A stretch of DNA of 64,000 nucleotides, from the NCBI GenBank assembly GCA_964058845.1, contig CAXKVR010000179.1:10001-74000 (forward strand). Direction: 5' to 3'. A program made the translations under genes and the position numbers. The notes beneath the pieces are model-generated. The model was not told the origin of the DNA and ran no database searches. It worked only from the letters and a program-made list of their open reading frames with translations. This DNA comes from Carex sylvatica (lineage: Eukaryota; Streptophyta; Magnoliopsida; Poales; Cyperaceae). This document shows, piece after piece, positions 26,549 through 38,259 of the stretch; the first letter of the stretch is position 1; the number at the start of each line of letters is the position of its first letter.

Positions 26549-27500
26549 ACTCATCTCTAAACTTTTCTCAAGTGTTGTACCACCATTAAGACCAATGGGG
26601 CACAGTCTAATTACATTAAACTTACTTTGTTTCCTTTCACACTTAGGGATAAAGTCAAGAAATGGTTAGGGTCATTACCAAGGGAGTCTATTACCAACTG
26701 GAGGAAATTGTCTGATTTGTTTTTAACTAGGTTTTTCTCTCATAAAAGAACTGCTAAGGTGAGAACCCAACTGACTGGCTTTAGGAAAATGTCTGATGAA
26801 CCCTTGAACGAGTCCTGGGAAAGGTTTAGGGAGTTACAGTATTCTTGCCCACACCATGGCCTCCCTGATTGGCTATTGATCCAAACTTTTTACGATGGTT
26901 TAACTGAAAGCACTCGTATATCTGTTGATGCTGTTGCAGGTGGAGCTCTTATGTCAAGGGAACCTCGCGAGGCTATGCATTTGATTGACAGCATGGCTCA
27001 GAATCAACAATGGTTCAGCCGCGACAACACTCGACTAGGAGGTGGAGGCAAATTCGAAGTGGATCAGATCACTGCCCTAACCGCCAAAATAGATGCTATG
27101 CAGAGAGCATTCGACAAGATGAGCGTGAAGGCGTGTCATGTGCGGCGATGAGGGGCATGCGTATGAGAAATGCCCACTAGCGCAAGATGATGGAGAGACC
27201 GAACAAGTCCATTCTCTCAACAATGAACCATCCGACTTCCCAAAACCTCCTTACAACCGATCCTACTCTAAAGATCTGGTTGAGTGACAAAACTGGAGAT
27301 GGCAACAAAACCCTTCCAATCCACCGTTTAACAACACTTCCAACCCATCCTTCAACAATGAGTCTTCTCCATCCTTCAGCAACTCTTCTGGCAACAACAA
27401 CAACAGGAACTTCTACCATAATGTTTCCTTTCCGAATTAGAACAACCGAGCGCCTCATCCAAATCCTTCCAAGCCATACACCTCTCCACCTGTTGCTCCC
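26549..27500 (+). pseudogene. Athila gag, C-terminal part with zinc knuckle
   Basis: Open from about 26580 to a stop at 27149-27151. It shows the retrotransposon gag core (LRDKVKKWLGSLP, then SWERFRELQYSCPHHGLPDW). The capsid-like part forms Gag particles that package element RNA in the cytoplasm. The zinc knuckle just after it is broken: its first Cys lies in one frame (KACH) and MCGDEGHAYEKC in another, across a small deletion in a GT run at about 27133. Past it comes an Asn/Pro/Ser-rich linker with another stop near 27285, leading into the frame that opens at 27501. Confidence 0.85.
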
Positions 27501-29162
27501 GTGGTGAGTAATTTCATGAATGAGCAAGGCAAGATGAACCAGATGATGTTCGAACAAATGCAACAAATGCAAACGATGAACGCTCAGATACTTGCTCAGA
27601 ATAAGTTAATGATGGAACACATGGGTAACCACACTCCAAACCACACTCAACCTGGGCAGCTTCCCAGCCAACCTGAAGTAAATCCCAGAGGAGAAATAAA
27701 AGCAATGGATCTGAGAAGTGGGACCCATTATCAAGGACTTTTCGTACCCTCTGACCAGAATGCCAAGCACACAGACCGTACAGACGTTACACGGACCATG
27801 TCCGACCCACCAATGGAGGGAAATCCAGGTCGTGCCGAAGCTACACGACCCACTGTGAGTGAAGCGACCCCTATGCACACGGACCATGCAGACTCAACAC
27901 GGGTCGTGCAACCACAGCCTGAGAACCCTGACCATGTAGAGTCAACACGGGCCGCGGATCATGAAGGCACCATATCGCACACGGACCGTGCAACTGACAC
28001 ACGGGTCGTGCAGAAGGATACAGACAGCTGGCAGAAAGAGGCCGTAAAATCACCACCATACCGGCCACCTGTTCCTTTCCCCCAAAGACTAGCTGATAAC
28101 AAATTGAATGAGCAATTCACTAAATTCACCAATGTTCTTAAACAACTGCACATCACCATTCCATTCACCGAGGCTTTGGTCCAAATGCCTACCTATGCCA
28201 AGTTCCTGAAAGACATCTTATCCAACAAGAGGAGCTTGGGCGGACACGAGACGGTGAAATTGACGGAGCAGTGCAGTGCCATCCTGCAAAGTGAGCTACC
28301 ACCCAAACTGGATGACCCTGGTAAGTTTTCTATTCCTTGCATTATAGGAAAAGCCACGATCAAAAATGCTCTGTGCGATTTGGGAGCAAGCGTGAGTCTC
28401 ATGCCACGCACCATATTTGATCGAATGGGGGTAGGAGAGCTTAGACCTACGCGAATGACATTACAGCTAGCGGACTCCTCGGTAAGACTTCCACTTGGCA
28501 TAGTGGAAGATGTACCTGTTCAGGTTGGTAAGTACTTTGTACCTGTTGATTTTGTTGTAATGGAAATGGAAGAAGATAAGGAAGTCCCCATTATTCTGGG
28601 ACGACCTTTTCTGAGAACTGCAGGTGCTATAATTGATGTGTGTCAAGGAACACTAACTTTGAACTTTGGAGAGGAGAGAGTGAAATTCCAAATAGACCGC
28701 GCCATGAAGTATCCATCACCAACCGAGTCTTATTTTAGGATTGATGTGATCGAAGATTGCCTGACAGACTTGGCCGAGGACTACTTTCTTGAGAAAGTCG
28801 AACATTCGTTAAGGTACTATTCTGATTTCTTATCCGAGTTGCAGGTTGAAATAGGCAAATTGGGGTCGATTTGTGCAGCATATGCGCGAACTGCCAATCT
28901 GGAGAACCTGGGACACGGACCGGATGGATCCCACACGGACCGTACATCACTTTCTGCGAAACAGAACAGAGAGGCCGAGTCAGACAAGGCTGACACGAGG
29001 GTGCTACACGGGTCAGACACATCTGACACGGACCGTGTCAACAGCCAGACAGATCATCCAACTCCTGAGCTCCAGCCTCTGCCATCTAACCTCAGGTACG
29101 AGTTCCTGGGCCCTAATAAGTCTTGTCCTGTGATTGTAAATGCAGGTTTAGATTTCGATTAG
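27501..29162 (+). pseudogene. Athila gag tail and aspartic protease
   Basis: A 553-codon open frame. The first ~60 residues are Met/Gln-rich (QMMFEQMQQMQTMNAQ), a likely helical gag tail. Residues ~90-180 are a linker in which HTDR and TRVV phrases recur because the DNA motif ACACGGACCGT/ACACGGGTCGT is repeated there. From residue ~270 comes the retropepsin-like domain: IPCIIGKATIKNALCDLGAS with the catalytic Asp in DLGAS at 28377-28391, and the flap/closing motif IILGRPFLRTAG. It would process the Gag-Pol polyprotein. The frame ends at TAG 29160-29162 and continues in the same frame into RT, so this is either a nonsense mutation or a read-through stop. The HTDR/TRVV phrase recurs near the C-terminus. 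Confidence 0.85.
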
Positions 29163-32070
29163 ACCGCTAAACTCTTGGAGAAGCTAAAGATTCACAAAGG
29201 CGCGATCGGATATTCCATCAAGGACCTGAAGGGCATCTATCCATCTATCTGCTCGCACCGTATCTTACTCGAGGATGATCACAAGCCCTCTGTTGAGCAC
29301 CAGCGACGACTCAACCCCAATCTGAAAGAGGTAGTCAAAAAGGAGATTTTCAAACTCCTCGATGCAGGTATTATCTACCCAATCTCTGATAGCAAATGGG
29401 TGAGTCCCGTTCATGTTGTTCCTAAGAAAAGAGGCACGACAGTGGTACGGAATGAGAAAATGAGTTGATCCAAACGCATGTCGTGTCTGGTTATCGAATG
29501 TGTATTGATTATAGGAAACTCAATGCAGCCACGCGCAAAGATCATTTCCATTACCATTTGTTGACCAACTCCTGGAAAGGCTTGCTAATCATTCTTACTT
29601 CTGTTACCTTGATGGTTATTCTGATTTCTTCCAAATACCCATCCACCCAAATGACCAAGAAAAGACCACTTTTACCTGTCCCTATGGTACATTTGCTTAT
29701 CGTAGGATGCCCTTTGGTCTTTGTAATGCACCAGCAACCTTCCATAGAGCCATGATGGCCATCTTTTCTGACTTTATTGAGAATGAGGTTGAGGTTTTTA
29801 TGGATGACTTTTCTGTCTATGGTGCTTGTTTTGATTCTTGTTTAGCTAACCTCTGTAAGATTTTGCAGAAGTGTGAGGACGTCAATCTTATTCTTAATTG
29901 GGAAAAATGTCATTTCATGGTTCAGGAGGGTGTCGTTCTATGACATGTTGTGACCTCCAAGGGCATTGAAGTTGATAAGGCTAAGATTGAGGTGATTGAA
30001 AAACTCGAGATCCCGACCAGTGTTAAAGGGGTTCGAAGTTTTCTTGGACATGCAGGTTTCTACCGCCGGTTCATCAAGGATTTCTCTAAGATCGCGAAAC
30101 CACTGACCAATCTACTCATTAAAGACTCTGATTTCATTTTTACTAATGATTGTGTTCAATCTTTCTGCAGTTTGAAAGAAGCTCTCATTTCAGCGCCCAT
30201 CTTGCAGCCACCTGACTGGTCTCTACCATTCGAACTGATGTGCGATGCAAGCAATTATGCCGTGGGAGCGATTCTCGGGCAGAGAAAGGACAACAAGCCG
30301 TGTGCTATCTATTATGCTAGCAAGGTGCTGGATCCAGCCCAGATGAACTACACCACAACTGAGAAAGAGCTTCTCGCCGTCGTGTTCACTCTCGACAAGT
30401 TCCGATCATACTTGGTTGGTTCAAAGATAGTTGTCTACACGGACCATGCCGCACTCAGGTATTTGTTGAGTAAACAAGACGCTAATCCTAGATTGATTAG
30501 ATGGATCCTTCTTCTGCAGGAATTTGATATTGAAATCAGGGACAAAAAGGGAGTCGAAAACACTGTGGCAGACCATCTATCCCGCCTTCGTTGGGAAGAC
30601 ATGGGAAATGCCAACCTACCGATCAATGACTCGTTCCCTGATGAACATCTCCTCTCAGTCTCTGTTCAGGGCGTCCTTGACACGGACCGTACAGAATCCC
30701 ACACGGGTCATGCAATTCAACACCAGGGTCGCACAACCAATGACACGGACCGTATCACCAACCAATCCATCCCTTGGTATGCAGACATCGCGAATTTCAT
30801 TATTTCTGGAGCATTCCCTTCTACCATGACGTACCAGCAGAAGAAGAAGCTTCGCTCAGATGCCAGGTATTACTTTTGGGACGACCCTTATCTTTTTAAA
30901 GAGGGTGTAGATGGTATCTACCGACGCTGCGTGCCGTACGAGGAGACGCGTTCCATTCTCGAGCATTGCCACTCCTCAGCTTATGGAGGACATGCTTCCT
31001 TCTCCAAGACGGCAACAAAGGTATTGCAATCTGGTTTCTTTTGGTCTTTAATTTTCAGGGACGCGAGAACCTTTGTCTTGTCTTGTGACAAGTGTCAACG
31101 CACCGGGAACATCACCCGGCGCCATGAGATGCCTCTTCATTCTATCCTCGAGGTAGAGCTTTTTGATGTATGGGGCATTGATTTCATGGGACTATTCCCA
31201 TCGTCATGTGGGTATGAGTACATCTTGGTTGCCGTCGACTACGTGTCCAAATGGGTTGAAGCAGTGGCTTGCAAGAAAGCAGACTCTAGTGCAATGAAGC
31301 GGCTGTTCAATGACATCATTTTTCCTCGCTTTGGGGTACCACGAACCGTCATCAGTGATAGAGGCAAGCACTTCATCAACTGACAATTTGCCAATCTCTT
31401 GAGCCGTCATAGGGTGACCCACAAGGTAACCACTTCTTATCACCCACAATCTAATGGTCAAGCTGAGATTTCCAACAAGGAAATCAAGTCTATCTTGGAG
31501 AAGACTGTGGCTAGGACACGCAAGGATTGGTCACTCAAGCTGAATGATGCGCTCTGGGCATACCGAACTGCCTTCAAAACACTGATTGGGATGAGCCCTT
31601 TTAAGCTGGTGTACAGAAAACCTTGCTATCTACCTGTCGAAATCGAACACAACACATACTGGGCCACGCGAATAATCAATATGGACATGGTGGCAGCTGG
31701 CGAGAAGCGCATCTTTGACTTACATGAGTTGGAGGAATTGCGTTTGCAAGCCTACGAGAACGCACGCATCTACAAAGAGAGAACCAAGCAGGTGCATGAC
31801 AAGCGCATCACGCCACGCGAATTCAGTAAAGGTAATCTTGTCCTCTTGTTTAACTCTAGACTTAGACTTTTTCCAGGTAAGCTGAAGTCTAGATGGTCCG
31901 GCCCGTTCCAAGTGACGAATGTGTATCACTATGGCGCAATTGAGATTGCAAGTTCCGATGGACAGATTTTCAAAGTCAATTGTCGGTGTCTCAAGCATTA
32001 CATTGCTGACCATCCCCAGACCGAGCGTTTCGAGCAGAATCTCTTCGATCCTGCCCCAACCGACACTTAG
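29163..32070 (+). pseudogene. Athila reverse transcriptase, RNase H and integrase
   Basis: A nearly intact pol. RT: SKWVSPVHVVPKK near 29400, IDYRKLNAATRKDHF, MPFGLCNAPATFHRAMM, and the catalytic FMDDF at 29797-29811. RNase [34 protein letters not shown], then VADHLSRL (30240-30590). Integrase: zinc finger with [10 protein letters not shown], core [12 protein letters not shown] and VISDRGKHF, and the glutamate in the EISNKEIK region, followed by a C-terminal domain ending at 32070. Lesions visible: a one-base loss near 29460 (in the A-run of GAGAAAATGAG), a TGA at 29941-29943 and a TGA at 31381-31383. From about 29500 to 32070 everything else is in one frame. It copies element RNA to DNA and inserts it into the chromosome. 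The element is dead by these few changes. Confidence 0.93.
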
Positions 32071-32108
32071 CCACATGTGGTCAAGCTCGAGACCCAAAAC
32101 AAGCGCTT

Positions 32109-32126
32109 CTTGGGAGGCAACCCAAG
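32109..32126 (+). promoter_or_regulatory. Conserved hairpin after integrase (copy 1)
   Basis: CTTGGGAGGCAACCCAAG forms a 6-bp stem with a 6-base loop. It lies 38 bp after the pol stop within AAGCGCTTCTTGGGAGGC. The identical sequence occurs at 47257-47274 in the second Athila-derived element. Role unknown; conservation in a non-coding position suggests an RNA or cis element. Confidence 0.6.
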
Positions 32127-32880
32127 CCTTTTCGTTCCTTACTTTCATGTCATTTTTGGTTATTTTCAAATTTTGTTCCTTACATTCATGTTTCTTTTTA
32201 GTTATCTTGCATTTTGGAAACCCGGAGGGTACCGTTTCAGGTTCAGCAGCTCACACGACCCGTGTAGACTGTATACGGACCGTATCGACTCCAACCGTCG
32301 CGTCATCTCCGCATTAATTATGCCCTTCTCTTTAAATGGCCTCCTCCCATTCGACTCGGCTGCCCACAGTACACCCGACCCGAACATTTCTCTCTTCTCT
32401 CCGTGTCAGCCCAGGCGATCCGCACCGAGCGGCTTCCTTTTCTTCTCCCGTGTAGCTGCGCCACTACCGTCTTCTATCTCCCGCGCACCGATCTGCGTCG
32501 TGCCACCACCACCGTTCCACTGACTGCTTCCCCTTCTCGGTCTTCGACTCATCCCCTGCGCCGTCATCTTCCACGCGAGTACGTTTCCTTTTCTTTCCTT
32601 CTCTTCCTTCTCCGACTCCTCTGTTTTCTGAGCGCGAACCCTGGTCCGACCCGTATTAGTGTCATACCAGTACCCTGTCCAGTTTGGGTCGGACTTTCCA
32701 CCCCCGTATCAACCCCTTGTCCGACCCGAGTCAGTTCTTACCAGACCCGTACCAATCTCGGTCAGATTTCCATACCAGCCATTGTCCGACCCATATCAAT
32801 GTCTATCCGGTCCGACCCATATCAATGTCTATCCGGCCCGTACCATACTTTGTCCGACCCGTATCAGCCCTCCAGAGCAC

Positions 32881-34425
32881 CATGTTCAACGAACACCGCT
32901 CCAAGCACGCCAATGAGCGGCGATAGCTCGCTCTCCGTGCCGAACAACGTGCTCGCACGCCCACTCCTTCTGGGCCCGACAGCGCTACATCCGCTCGTAC
33001 CTCGTCCTCCCATTCTTCTCCTCCTCAGTCGTCCTCTTCTCACTCTTCTCATCACTCTTCTCATCACTCTTCATATCACCCTTCTCATTCTGGCTCGAGT
33101 TTCTTTGACACTGAGGAGCGCGACACCCCCTCTGAAGGCTATACTGATAGGGCCGATGCATATGTGGCCGAGTATTTTCCCATACCCACGCGTCACCAGT
33201 TTGATCATTTTGACCTCCTACAGCAGAGAAAGATTGAGAACACTCGGGTAGTCGACTTCGCGGCCCTTTACTCCTGCTTTCTGGGCCATTGACATGTTTG
33301 GCTACAGGAAACTCACGCATGAGTTTCTCTCTTCTCTCGAGCTCAAGTGGAACAACAATGATCGTCCTTACATCAAGTTCCAGCTCTGCCATCAGTCTCA
33401 CTGTGTCTGGGTCTCTACTCTACGCGAGTGGTTCGGTTTTGTAACTGACCCCCAGACTACATCCCTCTCCTTCCATGGCGATCTTGACAAGGACCACTTT
33501 TGGAACCTGATCTCTGGCATGAAGCCCGGTTCAGTGGTCAACAAGGAGTTCAAGGGTCTGAATGTCCCTCACCCCGTCCTCCGTTGCATCCTCCGGATTC
33601 TGGGTGGCACCATCTTTACACGAGGCGAGACAGTCGCCCGTGCCAATGTAGAGGACCTCCAGTTGTTGGATCACATGCTCCGCCCAGACAGCGAGCTCGA
33701 GCGGCCTGATCTGATGCTCATCATGATCCACCACTGGCTCCGTCAGCAGCGCTCTACGAGGCTGGGAGGCGCTGTTACCATTAGCGCCTATGTTACCCTC
33801 ATCACAGACCGATTAGGGGTACAGATCATCGATGATGACCTCTGCAGCGGTCCCCGTCTGTTGACTATCGATGCTTTCCGCTCATACAAGTTCATCAAGG
33901 TTGAGTACGACCCCGCTGGTCGACGTTTCCTCTGGCGTATGCCCGATGATCGGACTCTGTTTTCTTTACCTTTTCCGGTCTCTCTCTCTTTCGTTGACCG
34001 GAGTACCTAGCTCTTCTCACGGCCACCTCGGGCTGCTCATGCACTGCCACCCCCTCCTCCTGTTCAGGTCCACCCATCTCATGCAGCTGATGTAGAGATG
34101 CTCGATGCCCCACCATCCCCTCCACCAGTACACGCCTCTACTTCTGCCGCCGGTCCCTCTCACCCGCCTGACCCCACCACCTGGGACATGTACCAGCTCA
34201 TCTCTGCCATGCAGGCCACTCAGCTCGAGATGCGAGCCACTCAGCTTGACATGCATGCCGCTCAGCTCGACATGCAGGCCACCCAGATTGAGTATGGTGA
34301 CACACTCTCCGACCCAGATCGAGTTGACTTCTCAGGGCTCGCGACTCTCGGCGATCGAGGACCAGATGCGAGATTGGCGCTTCTTTGAGGAGCATGGCTA
34401 CTGGCCTGGCGCCCCACCTTCCTAG
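32881..34425 (+). pseudogene. Athila-type ORF downstream of pol (env-position gene), broken
   Basis: An ATG at 32881 starts a frame with a TAG at 32925-32927 that continues with a Ser/His-rich stretch (32990-33100) and an acidic segment (FFDTEERDTPSEGY). A frameshift near 33250-33290 leads into a 238-codon stretch to 34010 (RKLTHEFLSSLELKW, HCVWVSTLREWFGF, LRCILRILGGTIFTRGE). This resembles the Athila ORF-1 family of plant retroelements. The C-terminal part carries a short repeat (MQATQLEMRATQLDM, about four copies of a 9-residue unit). The position matches the env-like gene of Athila, but I see no signal peptide or convincing membrane helix. Function unknown. Confidence 0.7.
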
Positions 34426-35320
34426 ACTGCTCAGGTTTGTTCTCTTTTCCGCGAGTTTTATATCTTTTTCTATCTTTTTAGTCTTGAAGCATTGAGGACA
34501 ATGCTCAGACTAAGCTTGGGGGGGAGACTTTTGCATTTATGACTCATTTAGTTTTCTTTTTAGGGCATATTTACTTTTTGCTTACATTTATAGGTGGATA
34601 ATTTGCGTGAATTGCTTGAATTAAGGATTCCTTTGAAATTTTTTGGAAAGAATTAGGATGACCTTGAAAATTTGGAACTAACCCCATGGTTAATTAACAG
34701 ACTACTTAAGATGGGATGTTTTGAGAACCTGAAAAGATGAAAACCTTGAACTGATTGGAAACTGAAATGTGCCTTTAAAATAGGAAAACGGGATTTTCAA
34801 TAAAGAAAGATTAGGATATCCATTGGTATGAATGAATACCATTGGATGTGTGTATTCATGGTGTACGCAAAAAAATAAAAAAATATAATAAAAACTTGAA
34901 AAGGTGGAGAACATAAGAGTACTGGCAATAAGTCCACAACTTTCTAACTTAAGCTTATTACAAGCTTGGGGGGGGGGGGGGGGCAAAAAGAAAGAAAATC
35001 ACCACAAACAAGGGCTCAGCTTTAAATAAAAAATAAAAAAATAAAAAAAATATATTGATCACTCGAGTAATTAGTCTTTACAACTATTAAAGCATCTCAC
35101 AAATAGGAAGTCTGATTAGTCAATCTGTGGGGTGAATCAAAAATTGTCAAAGAAATCCAAGTTATTGACCAAAATGATTCCTGGGTTCTTAACAATAGCA
35201 AGCTCACGTAAATTTTTCACATTTAGAATTTTAATTGCATTTAGTTAATCCAAAGACTTACCTGGTACCTGAGTTGGGATTTTTGCTTGAGGACAAGCAA
35301 GATTTCAGCTTGGGGGAATT
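34426..35320 (+). other. Athila 3' untranslated region with polypurine tracts
   Basis: Non-coding, AT-rich. It holds three copies of an AGCTTGGGGG-type tract: about 34513-34524, 34963-34983 (a run of 16 G) and 35307-35318. The last sits directly before the 3' LTR (CTTGGGGGAATT then TGATATC) and is the probable primer for plus-strand synthesis. The others may be internal copies. No gene is seen. Confidence 0.7.
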
Positions 35321-36811
35321 TGATATCCCGCAAACGTATCTACTTTCCGACCTATATTTTGTACTAAAACATGTGTCTAGAATCATTTAATCGGTCGTAT
35401 TTCATTAAAATATCCATAGAATGTGGTACTGCTGCAAGTTTGTTCTTATTTTGCAGGAATGAGATGAAATCGAGGAGAATCTAAAATTTGAGAAGTGTTT
35501 ACATGACCCGTGTACTATTTTGTGCGGGTCGTATCAGCCTCGACTCGACCACAGACACGACTGCTGACTCGACCTCAGAAGAGACACAGGCACACGACCC
35601 GTACAGGATGTTACACGGGTCGTATCAGACAAATCCGGAAAGAGATCTAGAGTTCTGGAAAGAAATCTGATGGAAGGAAAGTTGGCCAAAGGCTATTAAA
35701 AGGGGATTTCTTGCACCAGAAAGGAACTCTGGAGCAGAGAGACAATTCTAGGGTTAGAGATTGACGGCTATTGCTTGGAGACGAAGTTGACAAGCAAAAG
35801 ACGCGAGTTTTTATTGTGGATCTTCTTTGTACTTCGGGTTTTAAAATGAATTCTTATTCCTTTATCTTTGTTATCTGTTTTAGTACTATGTTTGAGTAGT
35901 TTTATTAGTTTCTAGGGTTAAGATGTAATCGAATGTTTTGTTTTGCATCTAGTTATTGGATTTTTACGTTGAAATTTGTGTTTGCTTGATTGTGATTGAT
36001 TTTAATTGCTTAGTTTGAATTGTTTGATTATTATTTGGTTTGACCACTAGATGAGGCCACATCTATAAGGTACTGTGTCCAATTTGATCTTTTAACCAGA
36101 CTAAGTACATGAGGTAGGATTAGTGATCCGACAGGGGAAACCAACTAGTAGCCGGAAGGTGAACATTTTCTCTTATCGACAGATAAGAGGTTACCTTTAG
36201 TATTCCAAATAAGTAACTTGGTAACTCGAACCAATATACGACAGTTGAGGTTTATAGCCCAAATAGGACAGATATTGTAGATTCCATACCAAGTTAATAA
36301 ACCAACATACGACAGTTGAGGTTTAGAAACATTAGGTCTGGTCAGTTGAACCCTACACAAAGGAACCACGTAAAGAAACAGTGACTGGTGCATTAACTTG
36401 AAGTCCACACGACCCGTGTACGACAGTACACGACTCGTGTAAGCTGATACAACCCGTGTAGGAAACTACACGGTCCGTGTCAGGGACTGAGAGGCAGAAC
36501 TGAGATAAGTCTGAAACCCTGGAAACGCCTTTTATTATTGATTTAAACCATGTTTATTTACTGTCTTTCATTTAATTACTATTATTGAACTGATTAGGAT
36601 TAAATACCAAAAACCAACCATTTCTCACTTCTAGTCTTTAACTGATTTAAGTAGAGTCCGGTTTAGATTTGAACCGTCCCTGTGATCGATTACCCGACGA
36701 TATACTACTCGATAGGACTGTGCACTTGCAGTCTGAACCGAAGGTGTATTAAAGGTTAAAAGGTACAGCTTGCTGTACTGAAACTTTGTACCATACGCTT
36801 TTGTGTGAACA
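35321..36811 (+). repeat. Athila 3' LTR
   Basis: 1,491 bp, opening TGATATCCCGCAAACG and ending GTGTGAACA, followed by target duplication CCAGT. It lacks one ~20-bp ACACGACCCGTGT-type unit present in the 5' LTR. Confidence 0.93.
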
Positions 36812-36974
36812 CCAGTAAAACATTACCAACGTTTGGCCTCTGACTCGAACACGTCGTTTTGTAGAAATTTGAGTTTTTAGAAGACTGTGAATTTATTTAA
36901 ATCGTTACCAATATTTTTCAAATCATTATAACATTTTGTATGAATTTGAACTATCATAATTTATGAATTTTCAA

Positions 36975-37530
36975 GTATGCATATATGTCTAAAACGTTAC
37001 AACGTTTTCTAGGGATGTTACAACGTTTTGCTCAGACTTGAAAACTCAAAATTTTCACAAGTCTCTGTATGCATATTTATCTAAAACGTTACAATATTTT
37101 TCAAGAGCGTTACAACATTTTGTTTAGACTTGGAAACTCAAAATTTTCACAAGTCTTTGTATGCATATTTGTCTAAAATGTTGCAATGTTTTCTAGGAGC
37201 ATTACAACGTTTTGTTCAGACTTAGAAACTCAGAATTTTGACAAGTCTTTGTATGCATATTTGTCTAAAATGTTACAATATTTTTCAGGAGTGTTACAAC
37301 GTTTTGTTCAAACTTGGAAACTTAGCATTTTCACAAGTCTCTGTATGCATATTTGTCTGAAACGTTACAATATTTTTCAGGAGTGTTACAACATTTTGAT
37401 CAGACTTGCAAACTCATAATTCTAATAAGTCTCTGTATGCATATGTGAATGAAACGTTACAATATTTTCCAGTAGCGTTAACAGAGCGCAGACTTGGAAA
37501 TTTTGAAATTTATAGTATCATTACGAGCAT
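36975..37530 (-). repeat. 92-bp tandem repeat with AACGTT pairs in Copia
   Basis: About six units of exactly 92 bp: the phrase GTATGCATAT recurs at 36975 (with one base changed), 37067, 37159, 37251, 37343 and 37435. Each unit holds two AACGTTAC/ACAACGTTTT-type motifs about 25 bp apart and CACAAGTCTCTGTATGCATA. It lies between RNase H and the env-like gene of the Copia element. The AACGTT motif also occurs in pairs in its LTRs. Confidence 0.9.
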
Positions 37531-37716
37531 GAATCGTTACAATGATTTGAAACCATTACCAACAATTTAGATAAATTCTTACTTATTAACTGATCTAGCT
37601 GAAAAATATTACCAACATTTTACAAATATTTTCAACGTTTTGCCTCTGTAAATTTTATCCCAAAATGAACTAATTTGATTGCTATGAATTGTATTGAAGT
37701 GAAAATTTAATATGTC

Positions 37717-38259
37717 TTATTCTCTAAGTTCTAGCATGTTCAATTTAAACCTTAATTCATTGTATTGTTGTGTATTCAAAGATTTTGTGAATATATCGAC
37801 AATTTGGTTTTTTGTGTCGATATGTATGAGTTTTATTTCACATTTCTCAATAGGATCCCTAATAAAATGATGCATTATTTCTATGTGCTTGGTTTTTGAA
37901 TGGAGAACTGAATTTTTGAATATCATTATGGCACTAGTATTGTCACACATAATTGGTACGTTACGGAAGCAAATTTCATAATCATTCAGAGTTTGGATCA
38001 TCCAAAGTATTTGTGTGCAACAACTACCAGCCGCAACATACTCAACTTTCGTAGTGGAAAGGGCAACCGAGATTTGTTTGCGACTTGACCATGAGGTAAG
38101 TGATCCACCAAGAAATGTTGCACTCTTTTTATCCATCCGGTCTCCGGCAAAATCAACATCGGCATATCTTATCAAGTCTATGTCCGATTGTTTGCCATAC
38201 CATAATTCCAAATTTAAATTATCCTTGACATATTTAAGAATTCTTTTAACGGCTTTCAA
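37717..38259 (-). pseudogene. Copia RNase H
   Basis: A 180-codon open stretch with the Copia RNase H signature: LIRYADVDFAGDRMDKKS, KKSATFLGGSLTSWSSRKQ, ALSTTKVEYVAAGSCCTQ and the terminal phrase IVDIFTKSLNTQQYNELR. It would degrade RNA in RNA-DNA hybrids during reverse transcription. One expected residue differs: the usual STTEAEY is STTKVEY, so the conserved acidic residue here is changed. It joins the RT frame upstream after a shift near 38258. Confidence 0.9.

Larger units (their letters stand above)
21816..36811 (+). mobile_element. Athila-like Ty3/Gypsy retrotransposon, full length
   Basis: A 14,996-bp element with LTRs at 21816-23328 and 35321-36811, flanked by a perfect 5-bp target duplication CCAGT at 21811-21815 and 36812-36816. 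It holds a tRNA-Asp primer site, gag, protease, RT, RNase H, integrase and an Athila-type extra gene, in that order. A 2.6-kb solo LTR (23933-26543) is inserted in gag; without it the element is about 12.4 kb. It sits inside the Copia element in opposite orientation and is therefore younger. The few pol lesions and near-identical LTRs suggest recent insertion. The motif ACACGACCCGTGT and variants recur throughout, including in coding regions. Confidence 0.95.

Noticed and set aside
27177..29041. Several minus-strand frames of 60-130 codons opposite gag and protease
   Set aside because: They are antisense shadows of the Athila genes and have no domain.
32403..33251. 282-codon Arg/Pro/Ser/Thr-rich frame
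   Set aside because: It overlaps in another frame the start of the Athila env-position gene and the GACCCGTAT motif cluster; low-complexity composition, no motif.
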